Counted from the first letter of the stretch, positions 35,601-42,639 are shown. The stretch: 64,000 nt of DNA from Allolobophora icterica (GCA_963556255.1 OY744616.1:31635357-31699356), one strand, 5' to 3'. Numbers and translations: made by a program. Notes: generated by a model not told the origin, from the sequence alone.

Positions 35601-38123
35601 CCTAGGTATGCCTCCAAATCAGATGGGTCGCAGCGTTTAATAGACTACAGTTGGTTAATGTTGGACAGAGTAAGCCCTGCATACCACGTATTGCCATAAT
35701 CACCCTTAAGCATGTGAATGCATGAAAGAAGGTCATGGCAGCTCGAGTTGAAAGTGAGCGGCATTTCGTACATATCTGGCACAGGTGACAATACAATACA
35801 ATATGGGAAGAGTATGTTGAATGTGCTTCTATCATCTGTGCCAGATATGTACGATATGCTCTGAAAACGTCAATTCCTGGTCCAAGGTCACACCCAAATC
35901 ACTCACAGTAGTAGAAAAGAAAACCCAGGGAAATGATGCTGTAAAAGAGGCATATTCGATTTTACAGATCTTCCCAGGGTACCAAGCCAGATGAACTGGT
36001 TTTTCTAGGGTTAAGCTGGAGGCGGTTGGACAACATCCAGGCACAGAGGTCCTCGTACGTCTGAAACCAGAGACCGGCTGGTCCGTGAATGTGTGCCTGT
36101 GTATCACCTGCATATTGATGAGCCGTAACTCCCAAAAAAGGAACTGGCTTAAGTTGGTGGTGTAGAGAATATACAGGAGAGGCCCTAAGATGGAACCCTG
36201 TGGGAAACCAAGTGGGAACATGGATCAGTTAGACCGTATTAAACCAAACACTTGCGCTTGTGTGCGCCCAGAGAGGTATCTGAATGCAACCAAGAGAGAG
36301 CAAGACCAATGACACCAAACGACTTTTCAAGGCACTCTAATAGAATGCCATGGTCAACATTGTCAAAGGCCTCACTCACATCAAAAGGCTGATCAAAGGT
36401 TGTTCTCACTCTTGAGATGATGTTCCTGGACTGTCGCCATCTTCGTTAGTTTCCATCACCTTGTGATAAAGTTCCTCTATGTAGCATATCATGGTTCTCG
36501 CCTTCTTCTTGTCTATGTGCTTCAGAGACCAATCTTTAACTCCTCGTCCGTCATTGTCATGAAGTCTTAGGTCGCCCCCAGCATCAATCAGCAAAGACAT
36601 GATTTCTGGATTGGCTGCATAGCAGGCCGCATGAACCGGCGTGCTTCCATCTGCGCAACGACTAAACAACAGCAACAAAAAACAACAGACATAAATAGGG
36701 GCGTAACTTGGTCTAAAAAGTGAGGGGTATCAATTTCTTACATAAGAGAAGCAAGGAAGAGACTGCAATCTCTGGGAAGGCCTAATAATAAAATATTGAT
36801 TGGCATTGTTTAAAAAGTTGGGTACGGTACCCCCAGTCCAAAAAGTGGGGATACTGTACCCCCAGTCCAAAAAGTGGGGGTACGAGTACCCTCGTACTCC
36901 CCATAAAGTACGCCTATGGACGTAAAGAAGCAGTAGACCTGAAACTGAAGTGAAAACAATCAAATTTGCAAAATCCTCAAACCATAAACAGCAAAAATAA
37001 CCAACATTCTAAATACTGGCAGTAATTCCACTTTAAACAACAGATATTTCTAACAGTTAGGCTCCCAAGCCATTTAAATGTAAAACACTAACTTACTAGT
37101 TAGGATTGGCTCCATGATTCAACAGAGCTTTGACAATTTTGAAATGTCCATACTGACTCGCCAGATAAAGAGCTGTTTTTCGATTAGCGTCCAGAACATA
37201 GTCAACAGTGATTTCTAAAGTAAAACCAAACACATTACAATACTACTTTCCAAAAACACTAAAGAGAGTAAAGAAAACCCCTTAGCACTGATTATATTTC
37301 GGCAGAGAGTAGACACCAGTGCTATATACCTAGCTAATTGTTTAGTTATTGTTATGATTACACCACGAACTGTTAAACTTTAAAGTTTAGGTGACCTATT
37401 GGTCAAGTGCTAATTCTTCAATGTTTCATGTTTGCATCTGGTAACTGCTGTAAAATGTGAAACTGACAATTTGTTAGTCAAGCAAGTCAAGTTGCTGTGA
37501 AATATAGTCAAGCACTATATGTGAGCGCTGTGAAATAGTCTCCTACACTCCTCCAGATCCATGCTATTTCATTTCAGTATACAACAATGGAGAGAAATGA
37601 CTAACACTACTGGTGCAGTTTTCCAGCCGATGTAATTTTTCTAAATTTCAAAATAAGCATTTGTGCTATAGAAACACATGTAGGTGAATTAATACAATTA
37701 ACTATGATGCCTATACATGACTTCAGCCATTTAACTAATAGGTATTAACTTAATAGGTATAAATTTGCATAAGCGACTGTAATTTAACCAGGCTGTAGAC
37801 CTGCCATGTTTTTAGTAACTCTCATATTATCATCTAGCAATTCTACACGCAATCAAGGCCGTTTTTGTTATACAAAACATTACACATACATCTCGAGTTG
37901 AGGGAAGGGATTAGGAAGGCTAGAAAATGGACAAGGATCTTCAAGAGATTAAGATAAAGTAATGCTTGTAAATGAACTTTAAAATAATGACTGCTTAATC
38001 ACTTCTTAGAAGAGCTTTGACGTGATGTGTTTCATTTTGGATGACAGCTGTGCGAAAAGATTCACCAAGATCTCTCTCTGACATCTTAGCTGCAGATGAG
38101 CGTGATTTAAACAACTGGCTCAT
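17932..38123 (-). CDS. TEX14: TEX14-like ankyrin/pseudokinase protein, 23 coding exons
   Basis: This is the orthologue of the inactive kinase TEX14, which in mammals holds germ-cell intercellular bridges open by blocking CEP55-driven abscission. I joined 23 exons in register: 4,602 coding bases, 1,533 residues, close to the roughly 1,500 of mammalian TEX14. Ankyrin repeats occupy about residues 20-145, where GSTPVHAA and [10 protein letters not shown] are nearly identical to vertebrate TEX14. A kinase fold covers about 165-500: GFGRVRRG loop, VTVK lysine, LAPEIL and [11 protein letters not shown] are retained. The HRD site reads HSY, the following Asn position is Ala, and DFG reads NFE, so catalysis is not expected. 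The tail is Ser/Pro/acidic. I saw no GPPxxxY; the nearest is LPPLPRTY in exon 14. The exon 18 donor and exon 23 are the least certain parts. Confidence 0.9.
18120..18233 (-). CDS. TEX14: TEX14 exon 22 (C-terminal helix)
   Basis: Acceptor GAATGTAG, donor G|GTAAGC. It encodes [20 protein letters not shown], then [10 protein letters not shown], an amphipathic helix. Another phase is also open, but only this one matches exon 21. Confidence 0.78.
18831..18862 (-). CDS. TEX14: TEX14 exon 21 (32 nt)
   Basis: Acceptor CTAATTTAG, donor CAG|GTAAGTT. It encodes [10 protein letters not shown]. The phase fits exons 20 and 22. Confidence 0.75.
18985..19310 (+). mobile_element. LINE-like remnant and a 65-codon open frame
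   Basis: RGRQRK*IGHTLRG near 19,005-19,045 resembles the WIGHTLRR segment of LINE RT proteins. It is followed by an open frame, 19,107-19,304, reading [21 protein letters not shown] cannot place this frame; it is more likely element-derived than a host gene because it lies in a TEX14 intron on the opposite strand. Confidence 0.5.
19909..19946 (-). CDS. TEX14: TEX14 exon 20 (38 nt)
   Basis: Acceptor GTTTGCTTCCAG, donor AAA|GTGAGTAA. It encodes [12 protein letters not shown]. The intron to exon 19 is only 57 bases. Its phase links exon 19 to exon 21 exactly. Confidence 0.72.
20004..20069 (-). CDS. TEX14: TEX14 exon 19 (66 nt)
   Basis: Acceptor GATAATCCAG, donor GCC|GTAAGTGA. It encodes [20 protein letters not shown], then IA. 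Phase 0 on both sides. Confidence 0.75.
20105..20190 (+). mobile_element. LINE RT tail fragment
   Basis: It reads [20 protein letters not shown], a motif found just before the C-terminus of many LINE RT proteins. Confidence 0.65.
20215..20410. repeat. dispersed-repeat remnant with GTCAAGACAACC and (CAGA)n
   Basis: It begins ACTAGCTGTCCTAACCCGTG, has CGTCAAGACAACCGTC repeated, GTGACGTCAC, and ends in a GACA tetranucleotide run (about 20,360-20,388). The class is not determined. Confidence 0.5.
20570..20830 (+). mobile_element. LINE ORF2 C-terminal remnant
   Basis: One frame reads [20 protein letters not shown], then [11 protein letters not shown], the familiar end of RT proteins of RTE or I-like LINEs. 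Upstream frames are broken. Confidence 0.7.
20958..21054 (-). CDS. TEX14: TEX14 exon 18
   Basis: It encodes [20 protein letters not shown], then [12 protein letters not shown]. The donor is CAG|GTACAG; CAG|GTTTCA 12 bases later is an in-phase alternative that adds VQQQ. Confidence 0.8.
21345..21771. mobile_element. hAT-type MITE, 427 bp, TEX14 intron 17
   Basis: The ends CAGCGCTTCCCAAACA and TACTTTGGGAAGAATTG are partly inverted, and flanks CTTTACTG and CTTTATTG agree at 7 of 8. GTGACRGACCSGCAGGAATTT is duplicated inside the left end. Confidence 0.8.
22105..22262 (-). repeat. tRNA-derived SINE, family C copy 1
   Basis: The minus strand reads GGGGAGATGGTTGCATGGTA and GGGTTCGATACCCGC, a near-ideal B box, then a body with CAGCCTTCATTCTCTAGG and TGAGCAGCAGTAC. 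The related copy is at 32,808-32,952. Confidence 0.85.
22306..23121 (-). CDS. TEX14: TEX14 exon 17 (large tail exon)
   Basis: 816 bases, 271 codons. It starts [20 protein letters not shown] and ends [14 protein letters not shown]. The segment is rich in Ser, Arg and acidic residues, with no known domain. Acceptor TTGTGATAG, donor AA|GTGAGT. Confidence 0.9.
23122..23875. other. TEX14 intron 16
   Basis: I see no gene, named repeat or regulatory motif in this 754-bp intron. Confidence 0.5.
23876..24115 (-). CDS. TEX14: TEX14 exon 16
   Basis: It encodes [20 protein letters not shown], then the proline stretch [17 protein letters not shown]. Donor GT|GTAAGT, acceptor CTTTCAG. Confidence 0.88.
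24200..24490 (-). repeat. tRNA-derived SINE, family D, about 290 bp
   Basis: The minus-strand head has TAGTGTAGTGGTTAGC and GGGGGTTCAAATCCCTGCC (A and B boxes). The tail block (CAACTCAGCTATAATGAG ... CATACCCATGGCTGCC) also occurs at 50,650-50,890 (+) and, in part, at 35,114 and 49,760. Confidence 0.85.
24683..24817 (-). CDS. TEX14: TEX14 exon 15
   Basis: It encodes [20 protein letters not shown] and ends CSRQTHTGH. Acceptor TGTTGCAG, donor TA|GTAAGT. Confidence 0.82.
24945..25135 (+). mobile_element. LINE 3' end in TEX14 intron 14
   Basis: It reads [20 protein letters not shown], then GRAGSTSE, and ends GGGGCGCTATATAAATGCTTGACTG, as CR1/L2 3' ends do. A close relative is at 44,335-44,425. 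Confidence 0.75.
25164..25409 (-). CDS. TEX14: TEX14 exon 14 (proline motif)
   Basis: It encodes [19 protein letters not shown] and ends [28 protein letters not shown] is the closest sequence to the CEP55-binding GPPxxxY but has an extra residue and no glycine. Acceptor GTTTTAG, donor CA|GTAACT. Confidence 0.85.
25843..26073 (-). CDS. TEX14: TEX14 exon 13
   Basis: It encodes [20 protein letters not shown], then a basic segment [17 protein letters not shown]. Acceptor TTTATAG, donor AG|GTTAGC. Confidence 0.85.
26125..26395 (+). repeat. ~85-bp tandem repeat, three diverged copies
   Basis: Each unit carries TAGACCAGTRTRT, GGTTCCTTAAGGGT and CATCAAATCAACCA blocks. It lies in TEX14 intron 12, next to exon 13. 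Confidence 0.8.
26430..26769. mobile_element. MITE with ~35-bp perfect inverted repeats, TA target, TEX14 intron 12
   Basis: The ends begin TGTGACCTCGGCCGAGAG and appear perfectly inverted over about 35 bases (26,430-26,464 and 26,735-26,769). TA flanks both sides, which suits a Tc1/mariner-type element. The terminal repeat itself holds the palindrome CTCGGCCGAG. There is no coding capacity. Confidence 0.9.
27015..27134 (-). CDS. TEX14: TEX14 exon 12
   Basis: It encodes [20 protein letters not shown], then a charged helix. Acceptor CTCTTCTAG, donor AG|GTATGA. Confidence 0.85.
27811..28754 (-). CDS. TEX14: TEX14 exon 11 (large linker exon)
   Basis: 944 bases, 314 codons. It is acidic and low in complexity ([20 protein letters not shown]), with dispersed Ser/Thr and no recognised domain. 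Acceptor ATTATAG, donor AG|GTAACT. Confidence 0.9.
28976..29722. mobile_element. hAT-type element with a LINE fragment inside, TEX14 intron 10
   Basis: The ends CAGTGGTTTTCAAACTT and GGTTGAAAACCTCTG form imperfect inverted repeats of the widespread hAT type. Flanks GCCTTGAA and GCATAGAA agree at 6 of 8. A LINE 3' fragment occupies about 29,150-29,540. Confidence 0.7.
29150..29540 (+). mobile_element. LINE 3' fragment nested in the hAT element
   Basis: It reads [15 protein letters not shown] at the start, a standard RT C-terminal motif, then stops and frameshifts. The AATAAGCTGGTGCCC and GGCGCTGTAGAAAGC end sequences recur near 10,803 and 32,340. Confidence 0.75.
29959..30155 (-). CDS. TEX14: TEX14 exon 10 (kinase C-lobe end)
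   Basis: It encodes [20 protein letters not shown] through [20 protein letters not shown], the last kinase helices with the conserved Arg of subdomain XI. Acceptor GATTTCAG, donor GTAAGTA. Confidence 0.92.
30320..30468 (-). CDS. TEX14: TEX14 exon 9 (APE and subdomain IX)
   Basis: It encodes [20 protein letters not shown], then [15 protein letters not shown]. The APE motif and the structural Asp of subdomain IX are retained, so the fold should be intact. Confidence 0.93.
31028..31200 (-). CDS. TEX14: TEX14 exon 8 (degraded catalytic loop and DFG)
   Basis: It encodes [20 protein letters not shown], then [12 protein letters not shown]. The catalytic HRD is HSY, the following Asn position is Ala and DFG is NFE. 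These are the pseudokinase signatures of the family. Confidence 0.93.
31202..31357. other. TEX14 intron 7
   Basis: A short AT-rich intron without repeats that I recognise. Confidence 0.5.
31358..31481 (-). CDS. TEX14: TEX14 exon 7 (kinase beta4-beta5)
   Basis: It encodes [17 protein letters not shown], then [20 protein letters not shown], which fit the HPNIV and hinge regions of kinases. Acceptor TTTGCAG, donor GTATGT, phase 0 out. Confidence 0.9.
31535..31690 (-). repeat. SINE family B copy 2, TEX14 intron 6
   Basis: It shares CTCATTTTTCAATAAGTTGATCGG, GCCATTCAAGGACCCGTGTACGG and GCCACCACCAGTATACAAAC with the copy at 8,145-8,312 in the same order. Confidence 0.8.
32067..32177 (-). CDS. TEX14: TEX14 exon 6 (kinase beta3 and helix C)
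   Basis: It encodes [11 protein letters not shown], with the VAIK-type lysine retained, then the helix C segment [11 protein letters not shown]. Donor CT|GTAAGTG. Confidence 0.88.
32235..32400 (+). mobile_element. LINE 3' fragment, TEX14 intron 5
   Basis: CTCTGATATGACACAACACTC, then GTAAATATGCTGGTGCCATGCCC, matches the 3' sequence at 10,780-10,815 (CTGACATGACGCAGAGCTCG, AATAAGCTGGTGCCC). No intact coding remains. Confidence 0.6.
32663..32700 (+). repeat. (AAT)n microsatellite
   Basis: About ten AAT units, then ATATATAT. Confidence 0.9.
32808..32952 (-). repeat. SINE family C copy 2
   Basis: It matches 22,105-22,262 through CTGCTCATTTTAC, GAAGGCTGAGTYAACC and the degraded B box (GTATCGAACTGC). 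Confidence 0.75.
33424..33548 (-). CDS. TEX14: TEX14 exon 5
   Basis: Acceptor TGTGCAG, donor AG|GTTAGTT. It encodes the beta2-like segment ending NGPFMVMER, before the lysine strand. Confidence 0.82.
33560..34100. other. TEX14 intron 4, unassigned part
   Basis: ACCGAGTACCGAATCCGAGT-type repeats near 33,735-33,800 suggest a degraded palindromic MITE, but I could not fix its ends. Confidence 0.4.
34105..34330 (-). repeat. tRNA-derived SINE, family A copy 2, TEX14 intron 4
   Basis: The minus strand reads CAGTAGCCGGTTGGTTAGAG (A box), then GGGTTCGAGCCTCCACTGGG (B box). The body CCTTGAGCACGTCCTTAACTC and CAGTAGATAGTGGC matches copy 1 at 350-515. TGTGGTCTCTCAAGACA(R)CAACCAATCATCA is duplicated next to it (34,337-34,400). 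Confidence 0.85.
34830..34959 (-). CDS. TEX14: TEX14 exon 4 (kinase glycine loop)
   Basis: Acceptor CTTTTAG, donor GAG|GTTAAG. It encodes [28 protein letters not shown] sits where kinases have the ATP-binding loop. Confidence 0.85.
35100..35374. mobile_element. SINE remnant with a MITE (family of 36,696-36,918)
   Basis: The segment from about 35,114 (AGCAGCCATAGGTAAGAAGTGTTA... CTTAGCCTCAG) matches the 3' part of the SINE at 24,200-24,490. From 35,195 the sequence (GGGGCCTAACTTTGGTCTAA, AAAAAGTGGGGG, TAATAAAATATTGATTGGCA) matches the MITE at 36,696-36,918. Confidence 0.75.
35375..36405 (-). mobile_element. CR1-like LINE fragment in TEX14 intron 3
   Basis: It encodes the RT palm segment [20 protein letters not shown] and [18 protein letters not shown], with later frameshifted RT C-terminal sequence. 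It shares the transcription direction of TEX14. It begins five bases from the exon 3 donor, so insertion or truncation was almost flush with the splice site. Confidence 0.85.
36410..36661 (-). CDS. TEX14: TEX14 exon 3 (ankyrin)
   Basis: It encodes [20 protein letters not shown], then the [15 protein letters not shown] repeat, the strongest match to vertebrate TEX14, followed by a Lys-rich helix. Donor GA|GTGAGA. Confidence 0.92.
36696..36918. mobile_element. hAT-like MITE, 223 bp, TEX14 intron 2
   Basis: It starts TAGGGGCGTAACTTGGTC and ends AAAGTACGCCTATG. Flanks GACATAAA and GACGTAAA agree at 7 of 8 bases. The interior has three GTCCAAAAAGTGGGG-type motifs shared with the copy at 35,195. 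Confidence 0.75.
37097..37214 (-). CDS. TEX14: TEX14 exon 2 (ankyrin)
   Basis: Acceptor CTTTAG, donor TA|GTAAGTT. It encodes one ankyrin repeat: [20 protein letters not shown], then LNHGANPN. Phases are 1 in and 2 out. Confidence 0.9.
37215..38002. other. TEX14 intron 1
   Basis: AT-rich, no repeats or genes recognised. A short duplicated TTAATAGGTAT motif lies near 37,736-37,755. Confidence 0.5.
38003..38123 (-). CDS. TEX14: TEX14 exon 1 (start codon)
   Basis: It starts [23 protein letters not shown] 38,123 is the first in-frame methionine seen, with a second 13 codons on. The donor is AGAA|GTGATT. Residues 1-40 include the first helix of the ankyrin region ([17 protein letters not shown]). 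Confidence 0.75.
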
Positions 38124-38830
38124 TGCTGGTAATAGCAGCTACAACTGAATGAATTACAAAAATACTTATCTTGCATAAATGCAACAACAAAGTATCAAAA
38201 ACTTTTAAATTCAAATAAATGCATTTATCAACTTCTTTCAAAGTTTAACAAGCATCTCTAATAATGCTATGGCAAATTTAGTGAAAAAATATTTAAACAG
38301 ACCACAATAGCCTGATTAAACGACTGATTAAACTAAAAGATATGGAAATTCATTGTAAAAAATAATATCATGTCCCTAACATCGTTTACTTTAGACTTAT
38401 AAGCCGTTTGTCTGATTAACTAAGCTGTTGAAAACATCTGAAAACATTTGTTATCACAAAATATCATATCCCTCACATTATATAGTAATACGATCTTTAG
38501 CTAGCTTAATTTAAAACACAGGAAATGCAATACAATGTAGCTTATTTCTTTTCGAATGACCACGTCGTGCAACGAGACTTTGAGTATCTCTGCCTCAAAC
38601 GTCCGAAAACTGGTGGTTCGGCGGAAACAATACCTGCCTCATTTGTATCCGAAGTCATCACTGTCTAATCATTTACCTGTTTATTTGCGAATATGCAAAA
38701 TATTTGTAAGCAATTCTTACAAATGTTGCAAAACTTTGGCTTTCGTTGATGATGACCAGCTCAAACGAAAGACGCTCTAACACAGACTAAATATTTTGAG
38801 GTACACATTTGAATGAGTGCAAAAGCTAGC
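38124..38830. other. TEX14 5' region, likely 5' UTR or first non-coding intron
   Basis: The AT-rich stretch between the start codon and the CRE/CCAAT cluster. It contains possible minus-strand donors (for example ATTT|GTAAGAA near 38,705-38,712), so a non-coding first exon is possible. A plus-strand 74-codon frame here has no recognisable domain. Confidence 0.4.
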
Positions 38831-38837
38831 CCAACAA

Positions 38838-38859
38838 TGACGTCATGGCTAATCATTGG
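38838..38859 (-). promoter_or_regulatory. CRE palindrome TGACGTCA plus CCAAT box
   Basis: A perfect full-site CRE (38,838-38,845) is followed 9 bases further upstream of TEX14 by CCAAT on the minus strand (38,855-38,859). It lies about 715 bases upstream of the TEX14 start codon. CREB/CREM-family sites of this form drive many vertebrate testis genes, so a TEX14 promoter is a reasonable inference. Confidence 0.5.
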
Positions 38860-39059
38860 AAAATGTAATCATTGCTAGAATCGATGGCAGTAGACGGTTA
38901 TTCGGCAAAATGACGTATGTGCTTTTATTGAATCCGCACAAGAGCCACTTTAAAAAAGCTGTTTGACAATATTTACTAGCGTATATTGATTATCAATATC
39001 GTTCTGTGTTCCAATAAGCAATATTTTTAGTCTGGACGTCTTGCGTGTGAAATTGCAAA

Positions 39060-39300
39060 AATGACTTGATGACTAATTTTGTAAGCAAACTTTTTATAGC
39101 GCTTTGCATTTGTAACTTATACAGTAATCTTGTCCTTCATCGGTGTCGCACTACAACTGCATCAAAATCTTTCGCCTCGTCCGCCCCTCGAATCTGGAAC
39201 AACCTACCATCCAACATCAGGATCTTTACGACTCTTGCCACTTTTAAGAAAAACTTAAAGACCGAACTTTTCAGACAGGCCTATCTGGACTGATCTCCCT
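39060..39300 (+). mobile_element. LINE RT C-terminal fragment with foldback
   Basis: It reads SFASSAPRIWNNLPSNIRIF, then FKKNLKTELFRQAYLD and stop, the classic C-terminus of CR1/L2/jockey-like RT proteins. The segment at 39,209-39,253 is repeated in inverse orientation at about 39,332-39,375, giving a hairpin with an inner GCAGGGAGATCAG stem. Confidence 0.85.
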
Positions 39301-39904
39301 GCTCCCAGTGCAGGGAGATCAGTTGCATCGATTTTCTTAAAAGTGGCAAGAGTCGTAAAGATCCTGATGTTGGATCGATTTCCTTTCGACTGTTTACGAA
39401 CTATATGGCACTTAAATCTCTGCTATTATTATATTATAATCTCATATAATGTAAAAAACTTCAATAGCTTAAGGCAGTGCCTTTTTCAGCCGGAACGCTG
39501 GCGTACCTTTTTTCAGCTAGGCCTACTAAAAATAATTTCTTTTTTTAAATAATAAAAACAATAACTTAGTTATTTTAATTTAATTGAAGTGTTTTGAACT
39601 GTTTTCAGTGTTCACTGCAGCATGAGACCCCTCCCAACTCAATCCCGTTTTCTCGGGATTTCATTTTAGCCCGCCCATAATTGTTCCGTTCCGGAACTTT
39701 TTTCCAGAAAAAAGTACTGGCTTAAGGCATCAATCGATGATCGCTACTATGCAAAATTGTTGTGCAAGACAAATTTCGAACTGAGTCCCACAATGGAGTT
39801 CATTAGTGTAGCAAAGTTTAAGGGTGTGTGTGCGTGCGTGTGTGTTATAAGAAAATCTTAATACTCCACTTAGGCTAGCCGTTTATTTGTTCGCCCTACA
39901 CAGT

Positions 39905-40240
39905 GAGTAATCTAGACGTCTTGGGGGGGGGGGAATCCCCCCAGGATTGATGTTTCCCCCCAGAGGCCAGCAATATTATAATGTAGAGACCTTTTTGGGG
40001 AGGGAAATTCCCCCCCCCCAGGATATATGGTTTTCCCCTCCGAGAGACACAGAATCCTAAAAAAGATCATCAACCTTTTTGAGAGAGTAATTCCGATAGG
40101 AAAAGTGTAAAAAGTTGGACGGATGTCTAAAAAAGTTTGGATGAAAGTTGAAAAAAATTCTGAAACTCTTAGAAGTATGGTTGGTCTCCCCCCCCCCAGA
40201 AACGTAGTTTCCCCTCCCACAAGAGGGGGACTAGATTAAA
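39905..40240. mobile_element. probable MITE with G-run/C-run ends
   Basis: AATCTAGACGTCTTGGGGGG on the left and ACAAGAGGGGGACTAGATT on the right are partly inverted. The inside has repeated GGGGAAWYCCCCCC motifs. I could not confirm a target duplication. Confidence 0.5.
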
Positions 40241-40269
40241 AACTGCGCCCTTCAGTTCATCAGCAAACC

Positions 40270-40930
40270 GGCACTACATGCATATCTCCATCGTCCGGGT
40301 CCACATAGTTACGTGCACCTTAATTGGTTGTCCAACTGGTCTCTCCCATCTCCTTGGGGAACGAGAAATTACGGCTCGCATTGCCCTAGTGTGGGTCCTA
40401 CCTGCGCCGTGCCCAATCACACGAAGCCTCATGATCGATCATCTCAGAGACCGGGGTCTGTACCGTGCACCTGAAAAAGTATGCATATATTGTGATGTGT
40501 GTAGTTTATGGAAGTCACAGCCTTGGATTCTCCTCGGGCAGGGGCGTCTATTCCCCCCTAAGTCATTTGAGCAACTTCTTCTCCCCCTTCCCCCTCTTCC
40601 TTCCCTCCCTAAAATGGTGGCACACACACTGACAGATCTCCCCCCATTTCTTGGATGGAGCATTTGCTCCACGGTTTCTGTGGTGTAGACACCCCGTCCT
40701 CGGGCACCATAGTGTCTTTTCTAGGGCCATCGTCAGCGTCCAGGTCTCAGCCCCATAAAGGAGCACAGCTCATAAGACGCGTAGTAGGCAGGCGCATTTG
40801 AAAGTCCAGCAAGATTTTTTTCTCCAAATTCTCGGATTATAGGCTGTTCATACATTCACAGACAATTTGCATCGGACCTCTGGCTTGATGCTGTCATCTT
40901 CCCCAACTTTCGACCCGAGTAGGTGATCCT
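40270..40930 (-). mobile_element. LINE ORF2 C-terminal remnant, frameshifted
   Basis: The minus strand reads LLYGAETWTLT (40,730-40,766) preceded by sequence like the RT thumb, and later frames resembling IGHV and GRPVGQP segments. LYGAETW is a hallmark of LINE RT C-terminal regions. There are several frameshifts and a C-rich insertion. Confidence 0.75.
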
Positions 40931-41084
40931 GCTTGTCCCACCATGCCCAATGTGGATCAAAACTTGTTTTAGCATATCTTTGTCTTAAAGACTAAATTCA
41001 GTAAGACAACACACTGTCAGTATTACGTTTGATCCTTGGCCTGTAAAACCTTTGTAATTGGGATGTTATAAGCTTAAATTAATT

Positions 41085-41155
41085 TGATGAACTATGTACA
41101 CCAAAGTGCGGTTAGCAGTTTTTTTTATAAAGGATATACTTACTTACTTACTTTG
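41085..41155 (+). repeat. (ACTT)n-tailed retroposon 3' end, copy 2
   Basis: ATGTACACCAAAGTGCGGTT, then TATAAAGGATATACTTACTTACTTA, as in the copies at 11,765 and 41,600. Confidence 0.7.
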
Positions 41156-41599
41156 CTCGATGCAGCTGAAGCAAAGTACCCTACCCGCTAGCACAGTTAG
41201 CCTTGCAAGATCAACAAGATACCTTAATCTTTGCCTTAGTACTCTGCTGGAGTGCGGATAGCTGCATAGCGGCGTGCTCCCTTTCCGAATTCCAAACGCA
41301 GATAAGAGGAGGGAGGTGTACAAATTGGGTCATTTTTGCAAACATCCCTTATGGACGACTCCTGTAATGCAATATGTAATGTAATGAAGACTTTATATAA
41401 TGCCAAAAACTTCTAAAATGTGGTAGGTTGGTCGGTATGACACAGCAATCACAGAGGTACCAAATCAACAATTCAAAACATATTTCAGGCAGGTTTAAAA
41501 TATCTGTCAAAACCAAGTTTTAGTTGATTACAAGTTAACCAGAATGGAGTCATACATGCCTACTAAAGTTATATACAAAATAACACAGAAATGAATAAT

Positions 41600-41697
41600 C
41601 CCAACTTATGTATTGGCTATAACATTAAAGTGCGGTTTCACCAAAGTGCAGTTATGCAATTGGTATAATAAAGAATATACTTACTTACTTATAATTT
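41600..41697 (+). repeat. (ACTT)n-tailed retroposon 3' end, copy 3
   Basis: CACCAAAGTGCAGTTATGCA, TTGGTATAATAAAGAATATACTTAC. Only about 450 bp from copy 2. Confidence 0.7.
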
Positions 41698-41699
41698 AT

Positions 41700-42620
41700 G
41701 AATTATACATGAATACGAAAAATAAATAATATTCAAGATGATCAGATTAAAATAAAATGTTGAATTCAACATGTGACATCATATCTAGCCTAGATCATGG
41801 TTCTAGTGTTGAAAGTATCCCCCAGTATCATAAAACTAGACTAATCACAATGGCCTACTCTGAAGTCAAGATTAACTAGACACGAACAATTTTTATTAGA
41901 GACGATGAAAACACTGGATCGCTTAAGTTTAAAACTACAGCTAAAACTGAGGCAGAGCTGCAGGCTAGCAAGTTTCAAGCATTCATTTCATCTGAGGAAG
42001 TCTCGTTAATGTATGATTTTCTGGTGCTACTAAGATACCAATACTTGTTGACATTCTCATGTAAAGAATGATTCACTGCCTTTAGAGTACAAGCCAAGCA
42101 CTATATAATTAATCACTGTGGTTCAAATACAAAACACGAGGCATACAATCCCAGTGCATGAATTCAATTCACATAATCTAAGCATAACTAAACGCAAGCA
42201 TTATCCCATACGCAACATCGTGCCTTGCTGTCCACATGAAATGTCTGTCAGATCACTGAACTAAGAGGAGTCAAAACAAGTCATTGTCGGGAAATCGGAC
42301 AATCGTGTCAACTTATATATGGCAAACAGACATGATTCGAACCCATTATTTTAAGCGCATCACGCCTGTTGCAGTATGAGACATACCAACAGTTCGCCAG
42401 TTAATCTCACAAATGCGTGATTGCGTTGTTCAATTTATTTTACACATATCCACTCTTGCAAAGAACCCAGTTTCACTGCCACAGGATAGGAGGAATCAGA
42501 AATGGTGGGAAATCTAAAACCAGCCATAATTGAGCTCAACACCACACAAAAACTCCTTTTATTGGTGAGACATGGGTTATTCTGCAGATCAGAGTGTTTT
42601 TTTTGGTGGCAGGGAGTAAA
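41700..42620. other. intergenic, no gene seen
   Basis: I find no coding exon with splice support here. The stretch between the TEX14 promoter and the ABHD17 3' side is largely unique AT-rich DNA. Confidence 0.4.
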
Positions 42621-42639
42621 TTCACTGGTTCAAACTACC

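Noticed and set aside
40278..40688. 136-codon plus-strand frame
   Set aside because: It overlaps LINE RT remnants on the minus strand and has no domain of its own.
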